Origin: Chloroflexota bacterium
GTDB lineage: Bacteria > Chloroflexota > Dehalococcoidia > UBA2979
Assembly (NCBI GenBank): GCA_947446155.1
Contig: CANFFZ010000042.1
Location: forward strand, 1-16,998
Direction of reading: 5' to 3'
DNA length: 16,998 bases
The notes beneath the pieces were generated by a model. It worked only from the letters and a program-made list of their open reading frames with translations, had not been told where the DNA came from and made no database searches. Numbering within the stretch: position 1 is the first letter of the stretch; each line of letters opens with the position of its first letter. Of the stretch, positions 1-6,123 are shown in pieces. The translations under genes were made by a program, and so were the position numbers.

Positions 1-743
1 AGCAGTTCGAGGAAGGGGATGCCTCGGCGCATGAAGAGCAGGCCGGTGCCCTTGGGGCCGCCGAACTTGTGGCCGGAGAGGGAGAGCAGGTCGACGCCGA
101 GCGCCTGCACATCGAGTGGGTGGCTGCTGGCGGCCTGGACGGCGTCGGTGTGGAAGGGGATGCGCTTGCCGAGGGCGCTCGCGCGCGCGGCGACCGCGGC
201 GGCGATGGCGGCGATCGGCTGGACCGTGCCCACCTCGTTGTTGGCGTAGCCGACGGAGACGAGGGCAGTGTCCGGGCGGACGGCGGCGGCGACGTCGTCG
301 GGTGAGACGCGGCCGTATTCGTCGACGGGGAGTTCTTCGACCTCGAAGCCGAAGCGTTCGAGGTACTGCGCGGAGTGCAGGACGGCGTGGTGTTCGACGG
401 TGGTGGTGAGGATGTGGCGTCCGCCGCCGGCGTCGCGCTGCTCGAAGGCGACGCCCTTGATGGCGGCGTTGATGCTTTCGGTACCGCCGGAGGTGAATAC
501 GACTTCTTCGGGCTCGGCGTTGAAGACGCGGGCGATACGGCCTCGGGCGTCTTCGAGGGCGTCGGAGGCACGGCGGCCGGCAGTGTGGTGGGCCGAGGGG
601 TTGGCGAATTCGGCCTGGATGAAGGGAAGCATGGCGCGATACGCCTCGGCGCGGAGGGGTGTGGAGGCGGAGGAGTCGAGGTAGACGGGGCCGCCCGGTG
701 GGGGCGACGAGGTGGTCGCGCTCGGAGATTCCTCAGTGGGCAT
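1..743 (-). CDS. Cysteine desulfurase (class V aminotransferase, NifS/IscS-like), C-terminus outside window
   Basis: PLP enzyme that takes sulfur from L-cysteine as a persulfide for Fe-S clusters, tRNA thiolation or selenium delivery. Reading from the ATG at 743 the frame stays open for about 247 residues to the window edge. Visible landmarks are the N-terminal [10 protein letters not shown] (residues 21-30), TSGGTESIN (84-92), EHHAVL with the PLP-stacking His118, [12 protein letters not shown] (166-177), FHTDAVQ with Asp200, and [12 protein letters not shown] with the Schiff-base Lys226. The family is usually about 380-400 residues, so the catalytic-Cys loop and C-terminal domain lie beyond position 1. 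There is no clear Shine-Dalgarno; a weak TAAGAT -10 sits at 781-786 on the minus strand. It is divergent from the gene at 878. No isc/suf partner is visible, so the pathway cannot be fixed. Confidence 0.93.
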   Translation of the reverse strand, partial: MPTEESPSATTSSPPPGGPVYLDSSASTPLRAEAYRAMLPFIQAEFANPSAHHTAGRRASDALEDARGRIARVFNAEPEEVVFTSGGTESINAAIKGVAFEQRDAGGGRHILTTTVEHHAVLHSAQYLERFGFEVEELPVDEYGRVSPDDVAAAVRPDTALVSVGYANNEVGTVQPIAAIAAAVAARASALGKRIPFHTDAVQAASSHPLDVQALGVDLLSLSGHKFGGPKGTGLLFMRRGIPFLEL

Positions 744-877
744 CGGAAATCCAGACAGGGCATAGGTGTGTGGCCTGTACATCTTACAGCGTGGTTCGGT
801 AGCGTCCTCGGCGTGACGGACCCCCCTCGGAGACTCGGGAGGGGCGGCGCGCTCGACGTGCCGATGTGAGGTAAGAG

Positions 878-1264
878 ATGGCCGACGAATCGCTCGAGTG
901 GTGGGATCTCTGGTATCCGGGCGCAGGAGCAACGGGGCTGTCGTTCGCTCGTGGGCACATCGATCCCTCCACGGCGCTGTGGGTGCACTCGGCGCCGGAC
1001 GAGTTGAGTGTGCGGGTGCGGGACGACTCGGAGCGGCTGGTGGCGAGCGGGCACTCGCTGGAGCGAACGGGCGAGCGGTTCCCGATGACGCGCCTCGAGC
1101 GGCAGGGTGAGGAGATCGTGCGGGAAGACCGCTGGCCGGTGGCCTCGGACGTGGGGGCGCTGGTCATCTTGCCGGGCGGCGAGGTGGGAACGCTGCTGGC
1201 GTGGTGGAACGCGGCTGACGGCAGCGAGTGGCGTTGGCAGGTGGAGTTTTACAACCAGCGGTAG
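878..1264 (+). CDS. Conserved hypothetical protein, 128 aa, Trp-rich
   Basis: A small acidic soluble protein starting [15 protein letters not shown] and ending in [12 protein letters not shown]. It resembles an uncharacterised family seen in Chloroflexota and other bacteria, in which the [11 protein letters not shown] start and the WRWEVEFYN-type end are the conserved parts; this is from memory, without a search. There is no signal peptide, membrane segment or recognisable catalytic motif. The ATG is preceded by GTGAGG at 865-870, a reasonable ribosome binding site, and codon use matches the neighbours. It is alone between a divergent cysteine desulfurase and a convergent acyl-CoA synthetase operon, so context gives no function. 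Confidence 0.85.
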   Translation: MADESLEWWDLWYPGAGATGLSFARGHIDPSTALWVHSAPDELSVRVRDDSERLVASGHSLERTGERFPMTRLERQGEEIVREDRWPVASDVGALVILPGGEVGTLLAWWNAADGSEWRWQVEFYNQR

Positions 1265-1355
1265 TGCAGCGTTCGGGCTCGACGGTTAACCGAGGCGATC
1301 GCTGCCTGACTATGAGTCTGCCGATATTCCTCTGGCGGCGACGAGGCGTGCTTAC

Positions 1356-1441
1356 CTCGAGCTAGGACGAAGAGGCTCGAGCCTCACATGGTCAGCTGCG
1401 TGCTGGGGGGACATCCCGCGTCGGGACTCGCCTGCCGACGC
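1356..1441. repeat. Two weak inverted repeats between convergent genes
   Basis: The 191-bp gap 1265-1455 separates convergent genes. It holds CTCGAGC (1356-1362) facing GCTCGAG (1375-1381), and GCGTCGG (1418-1424) facing CCGACGC (1435-1441). Neither is followed by a T-run on either strand, so a terminator role is only positional inference. Nothing else is visible in the gap. Confidence 0.3.
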
Positions 1442-1455
1442 AGTCGAACGAGCGC

Positions 1456-2883
1456 CTACTTCGTGCGGGCTTCGAGTTCTTCGTAGTAGGCGCGGACGCG
1501 GCCGAGGGCGTTGGCGCCGGAGCGGAACGAGGGGTAGACGGGGAAGCCGGCGTTGGCGACGTGGACGCGTGCCTTGCTGCCGATTTCTTCCTGGTCGCCC
1601 ATGCCGCCGCCGGTGGGGATGAGGCCGACGACAGGCTGGCCGGTCTTTTCGCGGTACTGCTTCATGAGCGCGAGCATGCCGTCCAGGCGCTCGGTGCTCT
1701 TCTCGAAATCGCGGGTCTGGAGTTCGATGGCGACGCCCTCGATGGCGGGGTCGTCCGCGAGGATTTCGAGGATCTTCTGGAGGTTGTCCGACTCGCGGCC
1801 GATGGTGGAGGAGGCGTCGAACGGGTTGCGGTAGGAGCCGCCGATGGTGACGAAGAACTCGCCGAGGCGCTGGTAGGAGGAGTCCGAGAGTTCGGGGACC
1901 TCGAAGCCGGCGCGCTCGAACTGGTCGGTGATGGCGACGGACTGGCCGCCGGTCATGGCGACGAGGGCCATGTTCTTCTTGCTGGACTTCGGGGTGTGGA
2001 CGAGGGCGGCGATGGTCTCGATGGTGTCTTCGAGGCTTTCGGTGGAGATGGCGCCGCACTGGCGCATGAGGGCCATCCAGACGGCGTCGTCCGAGGCGAG
2101 CGAGGCGGTGTGGGACTTCACGGCGCGCGCGCCAGCCCTGGTGCGGCCACCGCGCCAGATGATCACCGGCTTCTTCTTGGTGCCCTCGCGCAGGAGTTCG
2201 AAAAAGCGGCGTCCGGCGCGGATACCTTCGAGGTACATCGCGATCGCGGGGGTCTCCGGGTCGTCGAGGAGGTACTCGAGGTAGTCGGCCTCGTTGAGGA
2301 CGGCGGCGTTGCCGATGGAGATGGTGCGGGTGACGGGGACGCCGAGGCGCTGTGCGCCGACGGTGATGCCGACGCCGTGCGTGCCGGACTGGGAGACGAT
2401 GGAGATCGCGCCGCCCTCGCCCTTCTCCTGGGTGGTGGTGAACTTCACGCCGAGTCGGCGGTTGTAGACGCCCATGCAGTTGGGGCCGACGAGCGGCAGG
2501 TTGGCCTCGTTGGCCATGGCGACGATCTTGGCCTGGAGTTCGATGCCGATCGGCTCAGTGGTCTCGACGAACCCAGACGTGAACATCGCGACGCCGCCGA
2601 CCTGCTTCTTCACGGCGTCCGCGACGATGAACGGCGCGACGTTGCGCGGGACGGCGCAGATGACGAGGTCAACCTCGCCCGGGATCTCCATCAGGCTGCG
2701 GAAGTTCTTGATCCCCTTGGCCTCGATGCCGGCGGCCTCTTTCTCGTCGAGTTGGACGGAGTAGAGGTTGCCGGTGAACTCGGCGCAGTTGGTGATCCAC
2801 TGGAAGTTCGGGCCCTTGTCACCGACGACCACGACGGTCTTCGGGTTGAGGGCGCGGTGGAGTCGGGCGCGGTCGACGGGCAT
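1456..2883 (-). CDS. Acyl/acetate-CoA ligase (ADP-forming), alpha subunit, CoA-binding
   Basis: Alpha subunit (475 aa) of an NDP-forming acyl-CoA synthetase, which interconverts acyl-CoA + ADP + Pi with acid + CoA + ATP in the cytoplasm. It has an N-terminal Rossmann CoA-binding domain (VVVVGDKG, 17-24; PLVGPNCMGVYN, 130-141), then a succinyl-CoA-ligase-like domain (ISIVSQSGTHGVG, 160-172; GNAAVLNEADYLEYLLDDP, 191-209). GGRTRAGARAVKSHTASLAS follows, with His258 where the phosphorylated alpha histidine of archaeal ACD lies (His257 in Pyrococcus). The usual SHTGSLAG reads SHTASLAS here. ATG 2883 was chosen because homology starts at MPVDRARLHRALNPKTVVVVG and GAGG precedes it; the longer open frame upstream is another frame of the beta gene. 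It lies 23 nt downstream of the beta gene, as an operon. The acyl substrate cannot be read from sequence. Confidence 0.92.
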   Translation of the reverse strand: MPVDRARLHRALNPKTVVVVGDKGPNFQWITNCAEFTGNLYSVQLDEKEAAGIEAKGIKNFRSLMEIPGEVDLVICAVPRNVAPFIVADAVKKQVGGVAMFTSGFVETTEPIGIELQAKIVAMANEANLPLVGPNCMGVYNRRLGVKFTTTQEKGEGGAISIVSQSGTHGVGITVGAQRLGVPVTRTISIGNAAVLNEADYLEYLLDDPETPAIAMYLEGIRAGRRFFELLREGTKKKPVIIWRGGRTRAGARAVKSHTASLASDDAVWMALMRQCGAISTESLEDTIETIAALVHTPKSSKKNMALVAMTGGQSVAITDQFERAGFEVPELSDSSYQRLGEFFVTIGGSYRNPFDASSTIGRESDNLQKILEILADDPAIEGVAIELQTRDFEKSTERLDGMLALMKQYREKTGQPVVGLIPTGGGMGDQEEIGSKARVHVANAGFPVYPSFRSGANALGRVRAYYEELEARTK

Positions 2884-2906
2884 CGGGGGCCTCTTCGGTG
2901 TTGGGG

Positions 2907-3599
2907 TTATGCGCTGGCGAGGACGATGCGGGCGTCTACGGCCAGCGCACCATCGGGGTAGGCAAAGACGGGGTTGAGGTCGAGTTCGGCGATGTCCGGG
3001 TGGGCGGCGACGAACTGCGAGACCTGCACGATCAACGCCTCGAGCGCCGGGAGGTCGGCGGGCTGTGCGCCACGCGCGCCCTGCAAGATCGGGAGGCCCT
3101 TGATCTCGCGCACCATCTGCGAGGCGTCGCGCGCCTCGAGTGGGACGATGCGGAAGGCGACGTCCTTCAGCACTTCGACGAAGACGCCGCCGAGGCCGAA
3201 CATCATGACGGGGCCGAACTGCGGGTCGGTCGTCGCGCCGACGATGACCTCGATGCCCTGGGGCGCCATGTTTTGGATGGCGACGCCGGCGATCTTGGCG
3301 TTGGGGGCAGCCTCGGCGACGCGGGCGAGCATCTCCTTGTAGGCCTTGCGCACGGACTTCGCATCCTTCAGGCCGAGGGTGACGCCGCCGACATCGGACT
3401 TGTGGGCGATGTCGGGCGAGACGATTTTCATCACGACGGGGTAGCCGACGGATTCGGCGGCCTCGACGGAAGCTTTCTGGCCCTTCGCGAGGATGGCCCG
3501 GGCGACCGGGATCCCGGCCTCCGCGAGCAGGTCCTTCGCTTCGACCTCGCTGAGCAGCGTCCGCCGCTGCTTGCGGGCGGTCGCAATCACATCTGGCAT
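2907..3599 (-). CDS. Acyl/acetate-CoA ligase (ADP-forming), beta subunit, ATP-grasp
   Basis: ATP-grasp subunit (230 aa) partnering the alpha subunit downstream; it moves phosphate between the alpha phosphohistidine and the nucleotide. Landmarks are YPVVMKIVSPDIAHKSDVGG (53-72), with His66 equivalent to the second active-site histidine of Pyrococcus ACD (His71 beta), GIEVIVGATTDPQFGPVMMFG in the nucleotide-binding half, and ELDLNPVFAYPDG near the C-terminus. Length matches free-standing ACD beta subunits. ATG 3599 was chosen over the earlier in-frame ATG at 3818 because GGAGGTGA sits 5 nt upstream and family similarity begins here; the 73 residues before it are low-complexity and cross the control region. 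It is first gene of the operon, with a TTGTTC-17-TACGAT promoter upstream. Confidence 0.92.
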   Translation of the reverse strand: MPDVIATARKQRRTLLSEVEAKDLLAEAGIPVARAILAKGQKASVEAAESVGYPVVMKIVSPDIAHKSDVGGVTLGLKDAKSVRKAYKEMLARVAEAAPNAKIAGVAIQNMAPQGIEVIVGATTDPQFGPVMMFGLGGVFVEVLKDVAFRIVPLEARDASQMVREIKGLPILQGARGAQPADLPALEALIVQVSQFVAAHPDIAELDLNPVFAYPDGALAVDARIVLASA

Positions 3600-3666
3600 C
3601 TCGGTCACCTCCGGACAGGTAGGCGCCGCGCGCACCGCCCAGCCGTAGGGCGGCGGGGGCGCGGGC

Positions 3667-3695
3667 ATCGTATCGGTGCCCCGAGGCCCGAACAA
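3667..3695 (-). promoter_or_regulatory. Candidate promoter of the acyl-CoA synthetase operon
   Basis: On the minus strand, TTGTTC (3695-3690) is 17 nt from TACGAT (3672-3667), placing the start near 3660 and giving a leader of about 60 nt before ATG 3599. The -10 fits well; the -35 matches only in its TTG. Confidence 0.4.
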
Positions 3696-3721
3696 CCGCC
3701 GCCTGTTCCCTTCGGAAGCAG

Positions 3722-3740
3722 GCCGAGCGTGCCGCTCGGC
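3722..3740. repeat. Perfect 8-bp inverted repeat in the divergent control region
   Basis: GCCGAGCG (3722-3729) and CGCTCGGC (3733-3740) are separated by TGC. The repeat lies between the two divergent promoters, where a regulator could act on both, but it could also be a chance hairpin in GC-rich DNA. Confidence 0.35.
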
Positions 3741-3755
3741 GAATCGAGCGCGGGG

Positions 3756-3799
3756 TGGACAGGCGGCCGCGCCCGGCGTATGTTTCGAACATAAGTTCC
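3756..3799 (+). promoter_or_regulatory. Sigma70-type promoter with overlapping LexA/SOS-type operator
   Basis: TGGACA (3756-3761), exactly 17 nt, then TATGTT (3779-3784) form a good housekeeping promoter with a start near 3791. Over that start lies CGAACATAAGTTCC (3786-3799), matching 13 of 14 positions of the Gram-positive SOS box CGAACRNRYGTTYC, with perfect GAAC-N4-GTTC half-sites. TATGTT-TCG-AACATA (3779-3793) is a second, overlapping perfect palindrome. An operator on the start site is normal for LexA repression. The downstream gene begins at 3846. That LexA binds here is inferred from the match. Confidence 0.6.
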
Positions 3800-3845
3800 G
3801 CTCATCTGTACGACTCACCCTCAGTCTGACCCAAGAGCGAGCCCG

Positions 3846-5189
3846 ATGCGCCGAACTCCCCTGCCTGCGCCGCTCGACCCGACCGTGCCGGAGCGGGCAT
3901 TAGCACACGAGGCCTCCGCGGCTGCCTTCGAGTCCGCCGTCCACATCTTCCGCTCGCCGCTCGGCGTCCCGTTCGCCCTCGAGGTGTGCGCGGTGACGCG
4001 GTGGGACGACGGGCTACTGGAGCCGCCGCCGGTCGAGGTGGCGGACGTGCGCGCGGTGACGGTCGCCTCGGGTGTGGGGGTGCCGGCGCGGCTGCCGGGC
4101 TGGCTAGCGGTACTCGACGCCGCACCGGCGGCGTGGGGGGCGACGGCGCAGGCACTGTGGCCGGCCTCGCCGCACTACCGCGAGCGCGGGTCGGCGGAGG
4201 CGGACTTCCGCGCGGCAGGGGCGGCGGCGTTGCGTCACGCAGTGGCGCGAGGCGCGATCGCTGACCCGGTGGCCGTCGTGCGGGGCAACGAGGGCGCGCG
4301 CGGGCCGCTGGTCGGCGCAGCCCTCGAGCGGTGGCTGCACGTGGGGTCCGGGTCGCCGGAGCGGTTCGCGACGCTGCTGCTGATCCAGCGGATCGGCGAG
4401 CGCGATCCGGAGACGGCCGCCGCGCTGCGATACCTCGATACCGCCGTGGTGCCCGAGGGTGGCGCGTGGGCGGAACTCGCGATCGACCGGCGGGTGCTGC
4501 TGGAACAGGCAACGCCGTGGCGGTACTTCGACCGGACGTTCGCGCCAGCGCTCGCGGCCCTCAGCGCGTGGCGGCGGCGGTACGAGACGGCATACGCGCG
4601 GCACTACGCACTGACACGCGAGGCGGCGGCGCGCGCGCGAAGCGGGGCAGAACGGCTGATCGCGCAGGCGGCGACGGCGGATCGATTGGCCTCGATCGTG
4701 GCGTGCGACGAACATGCGCTCGCGCCGCGCGTCCGGCGCACGGTGGCGGTGCTTACCTCGATGCCGGCCGCGCCTATGGCGGGGGCTACGACGGCGGGGG
4801 TGCGGCTGGGCGAAGCGCATCCGGCGACGGCAGCCCTCGACGGGCTGCGGGGCGAGGTGGTGGCGGCGCTGGAGTCGCGGCTGCGGGCGCTGTCCTTGGC
4901 GCTGGCACATCGCGTGCTGGACGGGGAGGGCGACGACCTCGCGCGGGCGCTGGCGGCGATCCAGGCAAGCGATGTGGGCGACCTCGACCGAGTCTTGGAC
5001 GACCGGCTGGCGGCACACCTCGCGCGGCTGGTGCTCGGCGTGCGGCACGACGACCCGCTGGTGGACGTGGCCGCGCGGTTCCCGGAGGTGCGCGTGGACG
5101 ACCTCGACGTGGCGGCAGAGGCATTCCGGGACGCGCTGGCGGCGGCGGTCCTCGTGGCACCGGACGGGGTCGCGCGGCTCGCACGGTAA
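3846..5189 (+). CDS. Uncharacterised 447-aa helical protein, possible SOS-controlled gene
   Basis: I do not recognise this protein. The N-terminal part (about 1-110) looks mixed alpha/beta (FALEVCAVTRWDDGLLEPPP); the rest is mainly Ala/Arg/Leu-rich helix, including WRYFDRTFAPALAALSAWRR and EAAARARSGAERLIAQAATA. There is no P-loop, signal peptide, membrane segment or zinc motif. High GC at third positions and the coherent sequence support real coding; long frames on the other strand look like shadows. ATG 3846 has no strong Shine-Dalgarno (only AGAGCGAG before it), and GTG 3885 is an alternative. The promoter carries an SOS-type box. It stands 68 nt before pth and is followed by mfd, which fits but does not prove a role in DNA damage or translation stress. 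Confidence 0.8.
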   Translation: MRRTPLPAPLDPTVPERALAHEASAAAFESAVHIFRSPLGVPFALEVCAVTRWDDGLLEPPPVEVADVRAVTVASGVGVPARLPGWLAVLDAAPAAWGATAQALWPASPHYRERGSAEADFRAAGAAALRHAVARGAIADPVAVVRGNEGARGPLVGAALERWLHVGSGSPERFATLLLIQRIGERDPETAAALRYLDTAVVPEGGAWAELAIDRRVLLEQATPWRYFDRTFAPALAALSAWRRRYETAYARHYALTREAAARARSGAERLIAQAATADRLASIVACDEHALAPRVRRTVAVLTSMPAAPMAGATTAGVRLGEAHPATAALDGLRGEVVAALESRLRALSLALAHRVLDGEGDDLARALAAIQASDVGDLDRVLDDRLAAHLARLVLGVRHDDPLVDVAARFPEVRVDDLDVAAEAFRDALAAAVLVAPDGVARLAR

Positions 5190-5192
5190 GGC

Positions 5193-5217
5193 CGCGCTGG
5201 GCTGACGCGCTGGGCTG
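5193..5217 (+). repeat. Short tandem direct repeat, 2 x CGCGCTGGGCTG
   Basis: The 12-mer at 5193-5204 recurs at 5206-5217 after one base, in the gap before pth. It is probably a replication-slippage duplication; no function is evident. Confidence 0.5.
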
Positions 5218-5245
5218 CCGCATTGCGCGGCGGGCGTGCGCGGGA

Positions 5246-5251
5246 CACGAT
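5246..5251 (+). promoter_or_regulatory. Candidate leaderless -10 element for pth
   Basis: CACGAT ends 6 nt before ATG 5258, and no Shine-Dalgarno is present. The same spacing recurs before the HAD gene (TATCGT) and the 5'-nuclease gene (CATAAT). No -35 match was seen. Confidence 0.3.
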
Positions 5252-5257
5252 GCGCGT

Positions 5258-5968
5258 ATGCCGCTGCCCACGTTCAACCAGTTTCGCCGTGCTGCGCCGA
5301 AAGAGCCCGAGGCCGCCTCGATCGTGGGGGGGACGGCTGAGGCGGAGCCGCGTCCGCTGCTGGTGGTGGGCCTCGGCAATCCGGGGTCGGACTACGCGCA
5401 GACGCGACACAACGTGGGCGCGTGGTGCATCGCGTTACTGGCGAAGAAGTACCACGTGGAACTGAAGCGCGAGGGCCGCGTGGACAGCGCGACGATCAGC
5501 ATCGACGGTCGGCGCGTGACGCTCGCGCGGCCTCGGTCGTTCATGAACGAGAGCGGCGGGCCGGTGGCGCAGGAGGCGAAGCGGTTGCACGCGCCGGCCT
5601 CGCAGGTCCTCGTGATCTACGACGAACTCGACCTGCCCGTGGGGCGGACGCGGATGCGGCTGCAGGGGTCGAGCGGCGGGAACAACGGGATAAAGTCGCT
5701 GATCTCGGCGCTGGGGAGCGAGCAGTTCGCGCGGATGCGCATCGGCATCGACCGGCCGTACGACGCGGGTGTGCCGGTACGTGATCCGGAGCGGATCGCG
5801 AGTTGGGTGCTGTCGCGGCCGAGCGCAGCGGACAAGGCGATCCTGGACGCCTCGGTGGCGCGTGTCGCCTCGGCGGTCGAGGTGGCGGTGCGCGAGGGGT
5901 ATGACGTGGCGATGCGGATGCTCAACGAGGGGGAGGGCGGGAAGCCCTCGGGGGCTTCGGCGTTGTAG
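5258..5968 (+). CDS. pth: Peptidyl-tRNA hydrolase
   Basis: Cytoplasmic esterase that cleaves peptidyl-tRNA released from stalled ribosomes. The 236-aa product shows LLVVGLGNPG with Asn41, QTRHNVGAW with catalytic His51, RPRSFMNESGGPV with Asn97, YDELDLPVGRTR with Asp122, and GSSGGNNGIKSL with Asn143, in the E. coli Pth order (Asn10, His20, Asn68, Asp93, Asn114). The residue before Asn143 is Asn where E. coli has His113. About 32 N-terminal residues precede the conserved start, making it longer than the roughly 190-aa norm; they look disordered, and a later start is possible. The longer open frame back to 4331 is a shadow of the previous gene. A pth-mfd neighbourhood is also known in Bacillus. 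Confidence 0.95.
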   Translation: MPLPTFNQFRRAAPKEPEAASIVGGTAEAEPRPLLVVGLGNPGSDYAQTRHNVGAWCIALLAKKYHVELKREGRVDSATISIDGRRVTLARPRSFMNESGGPVAQEAKRLHAPASQVLVIYDELDLPVGRTRMRLQGSSGGNNGIKSLISALGSEQFARMRIGIDRPYDAGVPVRDPERIASWVLSRPSAADKAILDASVARVASAVEVAVREGYDVAMRMLNEGEGGKPSGASAL

Positions 5969-6029
5969 GAGCAGTTGGCGCAGGTTGTGCGTTCGAGCAC
6001 TCAACCTCGGCAGGTAACGCGCGGCGATC

Positions 6030-6100
6030 TACACTGACTGGGTCACCTGCACCCACATCGAGGGCCACCCCACGCGGGGCGTCCCCGTTACCGCGTGGGG
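6030..6100 (+). promoter_or_regulatory. Candidate mfd promoter and structured 5' leader
   Basis: TACACT (6030-6035) is a plausible -10 element without a good -35, giving a leader of about 80 nt. Within it CCCCACGCGG (6068-6077) pairs perfectly with CCGCGTGGGG (6091-6100), a 10-bp stem with a 13-nt loop. An alternative smaller hairpin, CGGGG (6075-6079) with CCCCG (6083-6087), competes with it. No T-run follows, so it is not a simple attenuator; it ends 8 nt before the mfd ribosome binding site. Confidence 0.4.
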
Positions 6101-6123
6101 CGGGGATCGAGGAGTGCCGCGTC

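Noticed and set aside
1452..1493. Inverted repeat GCGCCTAC / GTAGGCGC over the alpha-subunit stop codon
   Set aside because: The 26-nt spacer and location in coding sequence make a terminator unlikely; both arms are explained by codons.
1561..2961. 466-aa open frame on the plus strand opposite the acyl-CoA synthetase alpha gene
   Set aside because: It mirrors the codon pattern of the minus-strand gene, giving a Gly/Asp/Leu-rich shadow with no motifs.
2884..3792. N-terminal extension making the alpha subunit a 778-aa protein
   Set aside because: The added part is another frame of the beta-subunit gene. A good ribosome site and family similarity put the start at 2883.
4331..5257. N-terminal extension making Pth a 545-aa protein
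   Set aside because: It is the +1 frame of the 447-aa gene; Pth similarity begins shortly after 5258.
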